Assembly: GCF_017313265.1 (NCBI RefSeq)
Contig: NZ_JAFLQZ010000014.1
Location: 1 to 64,000 of the forward strand
Origin: Hymenobacter telluris
GTDB taxonomy: Bacteria > Bacteroidota > Bacteroidia > Cytophagales > Hymenobacteraceae
Direction: 5' to 3'
DNA length: 64,000 bases
Shown here: positions 1-8,933 of the stretch, piece after piece
Layout of the letters: each line of letters starts with the position of its first letter
Numbering within the stretch: the stretch's first letter is position 1
Position numbers and translations under genes: made by a program
The notes under the pieces: model-generated
Seen by the model: the letters and a program-made list of their open reading frames with translations, nothing else
Database searches by the model: none
Told to the model about the DNA's origin: nothing

Positions 1-69
1 AAGTTGAAATTTATTTTCTATCCCTTATCTCGCTCTCTTCTGCTGGTCGCCTCCCATCGAAGCGGGCTG

Positions 70-99
70 CAAAGATAGAAAAGCTTTATTTCAAAACAA
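70..99 (-). promoter_or_regulatory. Tandem promoter P1, firing left
   Basis: The minus strand carries TATCTTTG (70-77) and TTG (97-99) with a 19-base spacer, matching the Bacteroidota consensus TTG-N19-21-TAnnTTTG seen at the tRNA and rpmH promoters in this window. It is the promoter nearest the left edge, so its transcript leaves the window after about 60 bases. Confidence 0.6.
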
Positions 100-162
100 G
101 AAGCTGTCAGATTTTTTTGAATTTTTCTGAGTTCTTATTTACCGCTTATCAATAAGACGGTG

Positions 163-192
163 CAAAGCTAAACACTTTATTTCTTCACTCAA
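163..192 (-). promoter_or_regulatory. Tandem promoter P2, firing left
   Basis: The minus strand carries TAGCTTTG (163-170) and TTG (190-192) with a 19-base spacer. The box lies 93 bases upstream of the P1 box. The CTTTATTT word between the two elements also occurs in P1. Confidence 0.6.
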
Positions 193-249
193 AGGCCAGA
201 ATCGAATTATTTCCCGACCTTTTTCTCGACCTCTTTCAAGTTAGAGACG

Positions 250-281
250 CAAAGGTATGAGGATTATTTTTAGTTGAGCAA
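250..281 (-). promoter_or_regulatory. Tandem promoter P3, firing left
   Basis: The minus strand carries TACCTTTG (250-257) and TTG (279-281) with a 21-base spacer. The box lies 87 bases upstream of the P2 box. Confidence 0.55.
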
Positions 282-390
282 TTACTTTCTCCTTTTATTT
301 TCCTTTTGGAGGAAAGGTGAGAAATGAACTCAAAAAACGATAGCCAGCCTTTTGAAAACCCTTTTCAATCCGCGTTTCGAATTGGGAGTG

Positions 391-421
391 CAAAAGTAGG
401 AGGCTTAACTTGCTTTTGCAA
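391..421 (-). promoter_or_regulatory. Tandem promoter P4, firing left
   Basis: The minus strand carries TACTTTTG (391-398) and TTG (419-421) with a 20-base spacer. It is the outermost of the four boxes. Apart from these promoters, positions 1-547 hold no gene that I can see; the stretch is visibly richer in A and T than the coding DNA around it. Confidence 0.5.
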
Positions 422-547
422 GCGGATGCCTAAAAAACCGGTTTGCTTTCAAACAAGTATTCTCCTCCATACGGCATAGCCGAAACTCAGCACGCTGTTG
501 ACTAACTACTTGCGCTTACTATTTGGTTCACGGCAACTGTGTTTTTT

Positions 548-1837
548 CTACCGAATTATTTCGGGCGGAAAGGCGGCACTCGGGTTGTTGGGTTGCGAAT
601 GATTGCGGCTAGCCTCATATTGCTGGATAGCTTGCCCCAGATTAGCGAGAAACGGTAAGCCAATACTATTGTATTCGTAGACACCATCATTGATGACTCC
701 GTCTTGGTTGACATAGAGCACGGCACTAAGCAAAAACTCGGTCTGCTGGCTGAGGTCAACGAAATAGGCTACGTCAGCAAGATAACCATGTGACATACCC
801 ACTATGTTATAGATGCGCATAGTGGAATCGGTGGGGGTTTGTGGAGAACGGCCGTAATAGAGGTACTTCTTGTAGGCATCGAAAAACTGCTTGGAATTGT
901 AGGGGCTGTAGCTGGAACTATGGGGAGTATGGTGCAAATAATAGCGCAGGAAAGCGTAGTCATCGGGGGAGAGGTCGAACTGCTGGCTGGCAGGCGTGAC
1001 TTCGGGAAAAAGCACAGCCTTTAGAATATCGGTGATGCTTTGGAGCGGCAAGTAGTTGGCAGTAGTGAAATCATAGGGACGGGGAATGATCCGACCACCC
1101 GCTTGGTAGGCGCGACCTTTGGTGATGCGGCCCAAAGGAGAAGTGAGAGCCACTGCATTGAAGGCGGCGGGCTGCTGGTAGACGAGTTGGCCGCTGGTAT
1201 TAAGAAAGTCGATGGGATTGGTGTGGCGATTGGCGGTGGTGTCGCAGGGGGCGAAGCGCCGGGTGATGCGGCTACTGGGGTAGCCAAGCTGAGCTAACCG
1301 CTCGTTGAGTGGGCGCTGGCCAAGGAATTCGTAGAGCCGGTTGTACGCGCTATTGTCGCTAACCAATAGCATGCGCTTGATGTAGTTGCCAACCGTATTC
1401 ACCCGGTCGGAATCGGCAGCAGGATTGTAAGGAGCGGCGGTTTGACATCGAAAAGCGGTGTGGGTGACCATTGGGCTACGCCGCGTGAGGCCGGGCAGGT
1501 GCAAACGGTTTAGCTTTTCGAGAGCCAGAGCGGCAACCGGTAGCTTTACTAAGCTGGCAGGATTGAAATATTGATGAGCATCGAGTTGGAAATCGTGCTG
1601 AATGAAATGCGGCTGATTACTGACGTCACGAGTAATCTGGGTGTAGATGATTTGCAACTCGTATTTGCGAGCTTGGCTCACTACCGGAGCAAGCCGCTTA
1701 TCAGAGCGTAGCAGGCTGTCGAGCAACGGGCTGTTGGAGATGCGGACAGTTTGGGAAGGCTGACCAATGCTAACCAGTGGCAATAGTGCAGCGCTTAGTG
1801 ACACAAGCAAAATGGCTATGAGGAGTTGGCGAAGCAT
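548..1837 (-). CDS. Class A beta-lactamase-like serine hydrolase
   Basis: Probable exported serine hydrolase of the class A beta-lactamase/penicillin-binding fold, 429 residues. A hydrophobic N-terminus (about residues 4-26) looks like a signal peptide or anchor. S95-L-V-K98 is the SxxK motif with the nucleophile, and S160-D-N follows at the expected distance. The third motif (KTG) is not evident; SHG in GMSHGY near residue 347 may replace it, so true beta-lactamase activity is doubtful and a peptidoglycan- or peptide-related role is as likely. It is the last minus-strand gene before the gene-free left end, and the leftward promoter array starts about 130 bases beyond its stop. Confidence 0.75.
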   Translation of the reverse strand: MLRQLLIAILLVSLSAALLPLVSIGQPSQTVRISNSPLLDSLLRSDKRLAPVVSQARKYELQIIYTQITRDVSNQPHFIQHDFQLDAHQYFNPASLVKLPVAALALEKLNRLHLPGLTRRSPMVTHTAFRCQTAAPYNPAADSDRVNTVGNYIKRMLLVSDNSAYNRLYEFLGQRPLNERLAQLGYPSSRITRRFAPCDTTANRHTNPIDFLNTSGQLVYQQPAAFNAVALTSPLGRITKGRAYQAGGRIIPRPYDFTTANYLPLQSITDILKAVLFPEVTPASQQFDLSPDDYAFLRYYLHHTPHSSSYSPYNSKQFFDAYKKYLYYGRSPQTPTDSTMRIYNIVGMSHGYLADVAYFVDLSQQTEFLLSAVLYVNQDGVINDGVYEYNSIGLPFLANLGQAIQQYEASRNHSQPNNPSAAFPPEIIR

Positions 1838-1898
1838 GTTTGCAGTGAAAGGCAGAAAAGTGAATGTGCGCTATTTATATATAGTACACCATTAAACA

Positions 1899-1931
1899 GA
1901 ACGAGCTGTGATAGTAAATCACAGCTCGTTC
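1899..1931 (-). terminator. Hairpin downstream of the 1958-3232 gene
   Basis: Perfect 14-base arms (1899-1912 and 1918-1931) with a 5-base loop, located 26 bases after the stop of the lipoprotein gene. Only a weak T-rich tail follows on the minus strand, so termination is likely but not certain. Confidence 0.55.
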
Positions 1932-1957
1932 ACGACAAATAATACGCCCGTATTGGT

Positions 1958-3232
1958 CTACAGTGGCTTTTGCCGGCGTGCTAGCAGCAGGTTTGAATCG
2001 TTTTGGCGCCAGTTGTAGCCGGTACCGAATGGTAGAGGGCGCGGCCGATGCACGGTATCGGTATAAGCGGCTGTCATGGCGGGCTGGTAATGGTTGGCGA
2101 ATAGATTGATAGGGCGCTTGTACGTACCGTAATATGTCAACTGCCAATCAGCAGGGCGGAAATATTTGAGTGCAATGCCCGAATCGTCTTGCAGGATGTA
2201 GTTGCTACGCTCCAGAATTAGGTTGCGGACTTTGCTGAAATACGACTTATGCATCAGGTAAGTGGCCGACTTCACGTACGTGGTCAGTTCACCTAGGCTT
2301 TGCGCGTATTTGATAACTGCATCATTGGTGCTACCCATCTTCCAGTCGCTAATGTCGGCGGAGAAGTAATAGACCGTTTGCTCGGTTCCGGCTTGGCTGA
2401 GCATCTTGACCTCAACACCTGGTACTGTTTTGAAGCCTGGCTTACGGATTACGGTGCTGTCGGCATCAAGTAGCTGGCCTTCCTTATCAAGCTGCACGTA
2501 GCGGACGGCCTGCACTTGGTGGCCGGTGCGGGTGGCAAACAACAGAATCAGGGGGAGCGTGCCATCCAAGACAACTGCTTTAGTTGGCTTTACGGCCGTG
2601 GTATCAGGGGTAGTCTTCCCCTGAGACTTTCTGGCATTTCGGGCATTCAACTCAACGGCCATGTCGTTGGTGCGAAAGAAGCTGAAGTTGAGCACCGACC
2701 AGAGTGAAGCTTTGACGGCGGGAAACAGCTTAGGGTTTTCCAGTAAGCCAGCTTCCGGTATCGACCCAACGGGCTCCAGACCAAGCAGCACGTAGGTTTT
2801 GCTAGCGGGAAACATAGTTACCACATTCAGTAGATCGGGGCCGCTGAAGGGGTAGAAGATGGTAGGGCTGGCAACTCGCACCGAATCCAACTCGGTGGCG
2901 GCCCAGCTTTCTATCTTGGTGGTTCGGGTGGTATTATAGGTGGCCCAACTCTTATCAGCATCGGCGGCGAAGGCCTGCCAGGCAGGTTGAGTTGTGAGAG
3001 GTTGCAGCTTGCTTTGCTGGCTCACGGGCTGTCCGGCAAGGTAGGCAGCCACATCCTGCACGTAGGCGGTATCGGGGCGGACGGGCGCGGGCGGCGTAGT
3101 GGCAACGGTATCGATGGGTGCCGCCGGAGTAGCCGGTTGGGTTTGGGCGGTTTGCGGTTTTTTCTGCTCGGAACAGGCGGTGAGCAGGCTTAGAACGGTT
3201 GGCAGCATAAGTTGCCAAGCTGGAAAACGCAT
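1958..3232 (-). CDS. Predicted lipoprotein of unknown function
   Basis: 424-residue protein with a lipoprotein signal peptide: hydrophobic segment followed by the lipobox L-T-A-C with Cys20 as the lipidation site. Residues of about 25-55 are rich in Pro, Ala, Thr and Gln, a typical flexible linker after a lipid anchor. The rest looks like a soluble globular domain with many aromatic residues; I do not recognise a family. It lies between the serine hydrolase and the amino acid permease on the same strand but has its own downstream hairpin, so it is probably transcribed alone. Confidence 0.7.
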   Translation of the reverse strand: MRFPAWQLMLPTVLSLLTACSEQKKPQTAQTQPATPAAPIDTVATTPPAPVRPDTAYVQDVAAYLAGQPVSQQSKLQPLTTQPAWQAFAADADKSWATYNTTRTTKIESWAATELDSVRVASPTIFYPFSGPDLLNVVTMFPASKTYVLLGLEPVGSIPEAGLLENPKLFPAVKASLWSVLNFSFFRTNDMAVELNARNARKSQGKTTPDTTAVKPTKAVVLDGTLPLILLFATRTGHQVQAVRYVQLDKEGQLLDADSTVIRKPGFKTVPGVEVKMLSQAGTEQTVYYFSADISDWKMGSTNDAVIKYAQSLGELTTYVKSATYLMHKSYFSKVRNLILERSNYILQDDSGIALKYFRPADWQLTYYGTYKRPINLFANHYQPAMTAAYTDTVHRPRPLPFGTGYNWRQNDSNLLLARRQKPL

Positions 3233-3364
3233 CGGGAGAGGAATTGATGAGAGGCGAAAGTTACTTGATACAAGTTGAGTGGCTTGGTGCTAGTACTGCT
3301 GCTAGCCTTGGGTATGGGTTACCGAAACCTAGTAAGGTTTTCGATTTACCTCACCCCCAACGCT

Positions 3365-4678
3365 TTACTCCGCCGACTGGCGGCGCAGACTCAGGAAGTA
3401 CACCACCAAGCCAATACCTACTGTTAGTAAGCCATACAACGACTCAGTGGGCTTGTCGTGAACGATGAACCAGAGCGTCCAGCCGTTGAGCAGCAGAAAC
3501 AACAGCGGTGTGATGGGGTAGCCCCAGGCGCGGTAGGGGCGCGGCAGATCAGGCTGGCGCACCCGCAATACAAACAAGCCTAGCACGGTCAGGAACGTGA
3601 ACAAGCTCAACACAAAGCCTGCGTAAAGCAACACCTGCTCAAAAGTTGAGGTGATAATAAACAGCAGCGTAAGTGCCGTTTGAAACAGCATAGCCCGCAC
3701 CGGAATGCCGGCACGGCTCCGCTTGGCCAGCACCGCCAAGGCCGGCAGGTCCTCCCCCATTACCTGCACCACGCGCGGACCGGCAAAAATCATGGAACTG
3801 ATAGTGGATAAGAGCAAAGCGGCAATCATACCGCCCATCAGCCGCCCGCCCATCGAACCGAAAAGTTGAGTAGCGGCCACAAACGCAACTTCCACCTGAC
3901 CGCGCAAGCTGGCTATAGGAGTTGAATACAGGAATACGAAATTCAGTGCTACATATAATAAGAGTACGGCAGCTGTGCCTATTAGCAGAATGCGGGGCAG
4001 GTTGCGCTGGGGCTCAGTTACTTCGCCCGTCAGGTATACTGCTGCATTCCAGCCGGAATACGCGTACGACACGTACACCAACGACACGGCAAAGGCTGGG
4101 CTTAGCATCTCCTGCCAGCTACTTGCTGTAGGACTAAATACAATAGGCTGCGGTGTAGCCATCAAGAGCCCAACACCGATGAAGGCTACCAGCACTGCCA
4201 CCTTGAGCGTGGTAACTGCCACTTGCAGCCGACTACCGGCTTGCCGACTGGTAGCATGCACCGCAGTCAGGAGTAGCACCACGCCTATCGACAGCCACTC
4301 GGGCTGCAAAGGGGGCCATACGCTTTTGGCGTATTTGCCGAGGGCCATAGCCGCTAGTGCGGTGGGCGCCGCAAAGCCTACCGTAACTGAAACCCACCCC
4401 GACAAGAAACCGATGGCCGGATGATAGATGCGGGACAGAAAATGATATTCCCCGCCGGAACGGGGCATTGCCGCAGCCAGCTCGCCGTAGCTGAGGGCAC
4501 CGCATAGCGCAATCAGGCCACCTACGGCCCATAGCATCAGCAGCGCGAAGCCACTTTGAATATCGAACAGCTGAAACCCTAAACTGGTGAAAACGCCCGT
4601 GCCCACCATATTGGCTACCACAATGGAGACGCCAGTGGTGAGGCCGATTTTGTAAGTAGCAGCAGACGGTTGGGCCAT
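3365..4678 (-). CDS. APC-family amino acid permease
   Basis: 437-residue membrane protein of the amino acid-polyamine-organocation superfamily. The first helix carries the family's unwound glycine-rich signature (VGTGVF, about residues 25-30), followed by a GALSYGEL segment typical of helix 3. About twelve hydrophobic segments can be counted, the usual topology, and the length is normal. Substrate cannot be read from sequence. The gene stands alone, with a candidate terminator for the upstream DUF2480 gene just before it. Confidence 0.85.
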   Translation of the reverse strand: MAQPSAATYKIGLTTGVSIVVANMVGTGVFTSLGFQLFDIQSGFALLMLWAVGGLIALCGALSYGELAAAMPRSGGEYHFLSRIYHPAIGFLSGWVSVTVGFAAPTALAAMALGKYAKSVWPPLQPEWLSIGVVLLLTAVHATSRQAGSRLQVAVTTLKVAVLVAFIGVGLLMATPQPIVFSPTASSWQEMLSPAFAVSLVYVSYAYSGWNAAVYLTGEVTEPQRNLPRILLIGTAAVLLLYVALNFVFLYSTPIASLRGQVEVAFVAATQLFGSMGGRLMGGMIAALLLSTISSMIFAGPRVVQVMGEDLPALAVLAKRSRAGIPVRAMLFQTALTLLFIITSTFEQVLLYAGFVLSLFTFLTVLGLFVLRVRQPDLPRPYRAWGYPITPLLFLLLNGWTLWFIVHDKPTESLYGLLTVGIGLVVYFLSLRRQSAE

Positions 4679-4770
4679 AGAAAGTGGATTGCGCGGTTAA
4701 ATATGCGAAGTTGTGTTGACTGTCTCCGTTATATAGGGTACGAGCAGCACCTCCTCCGTCTGTAGCAGAA

Positions 4771-4808
4771 AAGCCGGACCCTACGTTTATCAACGCAGAG
4801 CCCGGCTT
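4771..4808 (-). terminator. Weak terminator-like hairpin
   Basis: Seven-base arms AAGCCGG (4771-4777) and CCGGCTT (4802-4808) enclose a 24-base loop between the DUF2480 stop and the permease start. The large loop makes this a weak candidate. Confidence 0.35.
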
Positions 4809-4844
4809 AAACAGACCAGTGGATTTCGTTCCTAACTAGAGGCG

Positions 4845-5360
4845 TTATGCTCCTTTCGGACGCTTATAAAGTGGCACCGTGCTGCACGGCTCGCCATACA
4901 TGATGCTCGACGTAACGGGCAGCAGCTTCTGCATGATGGCCACGTAAGCGTAGGTAGGCACGGGCTTCTCGCCGCATCCTTTCACTACCAGTTTCGCGTC
5001 ACGATACTCTTCGGCGTCTATGCTGGCAATGGCTTCATGAAACAACTCCTGCTCCAGTGCCTCTAAGTTGCCAAACACGTAGCGGTGCGCATGGCCTTGT
5101 AGCTTGCTAGCTAGCAGCATATAGGCCCAGGTGGGCACAATGGCATCGGCGGAGCAGATGATGGCCACGTTTTTACCGTCGTACTGAGCCCAATCGTGGG
5201 TTTTAATGAATTCGCGGAAGTCTTTTTCACGCAGCATAAGCCCATGAAAAAGGTTGTCCTTGATATCATATACCACCCGCTCGCCCGGATGAATGAACTC
5301 TTCCAGGTTGAGCGTGGTCAGGGCGCTGGTTGCAACGCGGTTGATGAGCGTGTCTTCCAT
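4845..5360 (-). CDS. DUF2480 family protein
   Basis: 171-residue cytoplasmic protein matching the Bacteroidota-restricted DUF2480 family in length and in wording: an N-terminal half with a DxKDNLFxGLMLREKDFRxF-type segment and a C-terminal part with the KGCGEKPVPTYAY segment. No signal peptide or membrane segment is present. Function is unknown; family members are found widely across aerobic Bacteroidota. It lies 85 bases from tsaB on the same strand, but the gap contains no clear promoter, so co-transcription with tsaB is possible. Confidence 0.8.
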   Translation of the reverse strand: MEDTLINRVATSALTTLNLEEFIHPGERVVYDIKDNLFHGLMLREKDFREFIKTHDWAQYDGKNVAIICSADAIVPTWAYMLLASKLQGHAHRYVFGNLEALEQELFHEAIASIDAEEYRDAKLVVKGCGEKPVPTYAYVAIMQKLLPVTSSIMYGEPCSTVPLYKRPKGA

Positions 5361-5445
5361 AGTATGTGCTTTGTGCTTGCTTGGTGGTACCTCGTGCTTG
5401 GTTTGATTACTGGCTGCCTAAGCACGAAGCACTAATAACTAAGCA

Positions 5446-6141
5446 CTATTTTTTCGGCGTGGTGGTGTACACTTCTTTCAAATAAAACGGCTCGTAGTAG
5501 GCTACGTCCCGGAACTCTTGGCGCCGATACGCTTCTACTGCCAACTCTCCTACCGCTACCGCCGACGGCTCGATGCCTGCCAGAAAGGTAGCGTTTGGGG
5601 TATCGGCCACGAGTGGTTGAAACTTCGCGGCGCCATTACCAAAGCATAACAACTGGTGGTGGGCTAATTGTTCGGCCAGCGGATCGGTATCGAGAAGCAA
5701 CGGTGCGGGCGGCAGCACCTCCTCCCCGTTATGGGAGTACAAGGCCGCGTATACTTCCATGCGCCGCGCATCCAGCATGGGACAGAACAGCACCGCTTCG
5801 GGGCGGGCCGTAACGGCGGCCACTTGCCGAGCCAGCGCCTGTAACGTACTCACAGCTAGTAGCGGAATATCCAGCGCGAAGCACAGCCCCTTAGCCGCCG
5901 CCGCTCCAATCCGCAGCCCGGTGTAAGAACCCGGCCCATCGGAAACGGCCACGGCGGCCACGTCTTGCAAGCTATACTGGCTGTTTTCCAGCAGTTGGCT
6001 TACCAGCACGCTTAGATGCGAGGAGTGCGACTTTTCCAACCGCAGCTCTGATTGTCCAACCAACGTGCTATCATCCAGCCGGTGAAGGGCTACAGAACAA
6101 ACAGGCGACGAAGTTTCGAGGGAGAGAACAAGGCTAGGCAT
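5446..6141 (-). CDS. tsaB: tRNA threonylcarbamoyladenosine synthesis protein TsaB
   Basis: TsaB, the ASKHA-fold partner that dimerises with TsaD to make the t6A modification on ANN-decoding tRNAs. The N-terminal SLETSS and the VSDGPGSYTGLRIG segment (about residues 67-80) are characteristic; length 231 is normal. I chose the ATG at 6141 over an in-frame upstream start at 6192, because a TACCTTTG promoter box ends only four bases before 6141 and the longer start would begin inside a terminator hairpin. The mRNA is therefore probably leaderless. It is separated by that terminator from the S41 peptidase gene upstream. Confidence 0.9.
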   Translation of the reverse strand: MPSLVLSLETSSPVCSVALHRLDDSTLVGQSELRLEKSHSSHLSVLVSQLLENSQYSLQDVAAVAVSDGPGSYTGLRIGAAAAKGLCFALDIPLLAVSTLQALARQVAAVTARPEAVLFCPMLDARRMEVYAALYSHNGEEVLPPAPLLLDTDPLAEQLAHHQLLCFGNGAAKFQPLVADTPNATFLAGIEPSAVAVGELAVEAYRRQEFRDVAYYEPFYLKEVYTTTPKK

Positions 6142-6145
6142 AGGG

Positions 6146-6153
6146 CAAAGGTA
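6146..6153 (-). promoter_or_regulatory. tsaB promoter -7 box
   Basis: TACCTTTG on the minus strand with exactly four bases between it and the tsaB ATG. No good TTG is present at the usual distance; that region overlaps the terminator of the upstream gene. Confidence 0.6.
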
Positions 6154-6177
6154 ACGCAAGCAGTATTGTAGGTTGTA

Positions 6178-6217
6178 AAACTTAAAAAGCAACCCTTGTG
6201 GGTTGCTTTTTAAGTTT
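6178..6217 (-). terminator. Terminator of the S41 peptidase gene
   Basis: Perfect 18-base arms (6178-6195 and 6200-6217) with a TTGT loop. The outer part of the stem is A/T, giving a T-rich tail on either strand. Confidence 0.8.
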
Positions 6218-6247
6218 ATTGAATATGAGGAGTTACAAAATGCCTCC

Positions 6248-7945
6248 TTACTTCACCGTACCAGCTCCTTTGGTAGCGCTGGCTGCGCGGCCGTTGGGAC
6301 GGAGTAGCGCGGCGTAGCGGTTGGGGTCGTTGAGCACGCTCATAGCCATCAGGATGTTGGGGTCGTCGTCGAAGGTGGCTTCAATCTGGCCTTTCTGGAA
6401 GTAGTAGCGCGACACAATCTCCTGCTCCAGCAAATCCTTAATTTCGGGCTTGAAGCGCACTAAGTCGTTGCTTTTGTTGGTGCTTACCTTGCGGCGCATA
6501 GCTTCCAACTCCACTTTCACGTCGTCGTAGTGCTTCTCGGCCTTCACCTTTTTGGTGAGGTCGTTAATGGCTTTTTCGGCGTCGGTGCTGTAGCTGATGT
6601 CTTTGCCCTTCAGGAAATCCTGGAATTTCTGGTAGTCGGCGTCGCTGAGCTTGAACTGCTTGGCCGGCGCAATGGTGGGGTGCTCGGCCCGGTAACGAGT
6701 AGCGAAGTCGAAGAGGTAGCTCTTTTGCAGCAGGACCCGGGTGATGTCAGCAATTTCGCGGTCCATCACTTCTACGTCGGGTGCTACGCCGCCGCCGTCG
6801 TACACGGTGCGACCGGCCTGGGTTTTGAAAGCCGTGCGCAACGAGTCGGGCACTTTGCCCAGCGTACCGTCATCGGCGCGGTGCGCGTAGTCGATTTCCT
6901 GGATGCACCGGCCGCTCGGAATGTAGTATTTGGCGGTGGTTACTTTCAACTGTGAGTTGTAGCTCAGCGGCCGGGTGGCCTGCACCAGTCCTTTCCCGAA
7001 CGTCCGCTCCCCTACCACCACGGCCCGGTCGTAGTCCTGCAACACCCCCGACACGATTTCGGAAGCCGACGCCGAGCGGTTGCTGGTGATAATTACCACC
7101 GGAATCTGCGTATCAAACGGTACGTCGAGGGCTTTGTAAGTCTTGTTCCACTCCGTCACCTTGCCCTTGGTGCTTACAATGTCGAGGCCCTTATCTACAA
7201 ATAGGTTGGAGATATTGACCGACTCGTTGAGCAAACCGCCGGGGTTGTCCCGAATGTCGAACACGATTTTCTTGGCGCCCTGTTCTTTCAGCTTGGTCAG
7301 GGCCATCCGCACTTCCTTGCCCGCATCCACGGTGAAGCCCGACAGCTGGAAATAGCCAATGTCATTGGAAAGCATACCGTAGTACGGCACGTTTTCCACT
7401 TGAATTTTGTCGCGGGTGATGTTGATTTCCACCGGCGCATCCTGCCCGTAGCGGGTCACCATCAGCTTCACCTGCGAGTTGGCCTGGCCTTTCAGCAGCT
7501 TGCTGATGTCGGAGTTGTTCTTCTTATCAACGTTCACGCCATTAATGGTCATGATTTCGTCGCCGGGCAGCAAACCCGCTTTCTGAGCCGGATAGCCTTC
7601 GTAAGCTGCCTGCACCACGGTTTTGCCACCGCGCTTCACTACTACGGCCCCAATGCCGCCGTACTGGCCGGTGGTCAGGGTGCGAAAGTCCTCAATGTCA
7701 TCTTCGGGAATGTAGTTGGTGTACGGGTCCAGCGACTTAAGCATGGCGTCGATGCCCGTTTTCACCAGCTTGGCCGGTGGCACCTCATCCACATAATAGG
7801 TATTCACCTCCTTGAAAAGGGTGGCGAATATATCAAGGTTCTTGGCTATTTCGAAGTAACGCTCGTTGTCGGACGAGGTGGCTGCAACCGATACCAGCGC
7901 GGCTCCTCCCAGAAGCAAACCGGCCGCAATAGATCTTTTACGCAT
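6248..7945 (-). CDS. S41 family C-terminal processing peptidase
   Basis: Periplasmic carboxy-terminal processing protease of the S41 (CtpA/Prc) family, 565 residues from the ATG at 7945. That start gives a clean signal peptide (MRKRS followed by a hydrophobic Leu/Gly/Ala core); the track's longer start at 7978 would put 11 extra polar residues in front. Order of domains: signal peptide, N-terminal helical part, PDZ domain (about residues 70-170, with GYPAQKAGLLPGDEI), then the protease core with SASASE holding the nucleophile (about 288-294) and the lysine of FGKG about 25 residues later. The C-terminal tail is rich in charged residues. It follows rnpA by 106 bases. Confidence 0.88.
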   Translation of the reverse strand: MRKRSIAAGLLLGGAALVSVAATSSDNERYFEIAKNLDIFATLFKEVNTYYVDEVPPAKLVKTGIDAMLKSLDPYTNYIPEDDIEDFRTLTTGQYGGIGAVVVKRGGKTVVQAAYEGYPAQKAGLLPGDEIMTINGVNVDKKNNSDISKLLKGQANSQVKLMVTRYGQDAPVEINITRDKIQVENVPYYGMLSNDIGYFQLSGFTVDAGKEVRMALTKLKEQGAKKIVFDIRDNPGGLLNESVNISNLFVDKGLDIVSTKGKVTEWNKTYKALDVPFDTQIPVVIITSNRSASASEIVSGVLQDYDRAVVVGERTFGKGLVQATRPLSYNSQLKVTTAKYYIPSGRCIQEIDYAHRADDGTLGKVPDSLRTAFKTQAGRTVYDGGGVAPDVEVMDREIADITRVLLQKSYLFDFATRYRAEHPTIAPAKQFKLSDADYQKFQDFLKGKDISYSTDAEKAINDLTKKVKAEKHYDDVKVELEAMRRKVSTNKSNDLVRFKPEIKDLLEQEIVSRYYFQKGQIEATFDDDPNILMAMSVLNDPNRYAALLRPNGRAASATKGAGTVK

Positions 7946-8051
7946 AAATGAGGGCTGGTGTACACCGCACCGCCACACGCCTCTTCCGCAGAAGAAACCT
8001 CAGGCGCTGAAGTGAAATGGTGCTACAACAACAGCGTGAGTTGCAGCTAGT

Positions 8052-8528
8052 TCAAGGACGCTTTTTTCGGTCCTTCGTTGCGGGCGCAACGTAAGGTTCG
8101 GTTAATAAACGCTCCAGCCCTGAAATTAATTTTTTTTCCACCAGCGCGAAAGGCTTTTTTTCTTTGCCGGTGTAGATAATAGCCAACTGCCCGATGGAGT
8201 GGCCGCCTGCCGCCTCGGTGAGGCGGTGCTTGTTGAGGCGGTAGGCTTCGCGCATGAGGCGCTTCAGCTCGTTGCGGTCTACGGCGCGCTTGAAGCTGCG
8301 CTTACTCACGCTCACCAGCACCTGCGGCGGCGCAGCAACGGAAGCGTCGGTGGGCAGCCAGACCAACCGCAAGGGGTATAAACCAAAAGAAGAACCCCGG
8401 CCGAAAAGCTCATCAATGAGCTTCTTGCGGCACAGGTGTTCTTCTTTCGGGAACGAATACGAACGAACCTTCTGCTCTGGCTTCTCCTCGGCAGAGGCAG
8501 AAACGCCAGACGGCAACAGGTTACTCAC
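8052..8528 (-). CDS. rnpA: Ribonuclease P protein component
   Basis: Protein subunit of RNase P, which matures the 5' ends of tRNAs. The conserved RNR motif appears as DRNELKRLMREAYR, preceded by SVSKRSFKRAV. At 158 residues it is longer than the usual 110-130 because of an N-terminal extension of about 25 residues and a basic C-terminal tail. The start is a GTG at 8528, six bases after the rpmH stop codon, so the two genes form the standard rpmH-rnpA operon. An internal start would shorten the non-conserved N-terminus only. Confidence 0.93.
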   Translation of the reverse strand: MSNLLPSGVSASAEEKPEQKVRSYSFPKEEHLCRKKLIDELFGRGSSFGLYPLRLVWLPTDASVAAPPQVLVSVSKRSFKRAVDRNELKRLMREAYRLNKHRLTEAAGGHSIGQLAIIYTGKEKKPFALVEKKLISGLERLLTEPYVAPATKDRKKRP

Positions 8529-8534
8529 AGGCGC

Positions 8535-8693
8535 TTAGCGCTTGTGACGGCCTTCGTCGGATACAGTCAGGCGCTTGCGGCCTTTGGCACGACGGCGGGC
8601 AATTACGTTGCGGCCGTTGGCGGTTTCCATGCGGGAGCGGAAGCCATGCTTGTTGCGGCGTTTGCGCTGCGAAGGCTGGAAGGTACGTTTCAT
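8535..8693 (-). CDS. rpmH: 50S ribosomal protein L34
   Basis: 52-residue very basic protein beginning MKRTFQPSQRKRRNKHGF, the unmistakable L34 N-terminus, and ending in HKR. It is a structural protein of the large ribosomal subunit. It is the first gene of the rpmH-rnpA operon; a strong TTG-N20-TACCTTTG promoter lies about 36 bases upstream. Many genomes place this operon near the replication origin with dnaA, but neither dnaA nor yidC is adjacent here. Confidence 0.97.
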   Translation of the reverse strand: MKRTFQPSQRKRRNKHGFRSRMETANGRNVIARRRAKGRKRLTVSDEGRHKR

Positions 8694-8728
8694 GGTATTG
8701 GTAGTGACTCAGTTACAAGTAAGGCCGG

Positions 8729-8759
8729 CAAAGGTACGCGGTTGAGTTGGAAAAGGCAA
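8729..8759 (-). promoter_or_regulatory. rpmH-rnpA operon promoter
   Basis: The minus strand reads TTG (8757-8759), a 20-base spacer and TACCTTTG (8729-8736). The predicted leader is about 30 bases and lacks a Shine-Dalgarno sequence. Confidence 0.8.
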
Positions 8760-8933
8760 AGCCCGCGTCTACTTTTTTGCTGATTGATTTTCTGGCAACC
8801 GTAAGATTTTCCATCGGTTACAGTAGTCAGCGCTTGGGCTTTCTTCGTATCAAAGACCGGTTTTTATCCATGTTCTTCCCCTGGATAGCCGTAGCTTTAC
8901 ACCGGATTTTGTGCTTGCCCGCTTCGCGTTTCT

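Noticed and set aside
5361..5445. GTGCTT-rich partial repeat between the DUF2480 gene and tsaB
   Set aside because: Words such as GTGCTT and AAGCAC recur in both orientations, but the pairing is short and broken, so I do not list it with the long inverted repeats.
8052..8693. Replication origin near rpmH-rnpA
   Set aside because: The operon is often close to oriC in other bacteria, but no dnaA gene or cluster of DnaA boxes was recognised in the flanking gaps.
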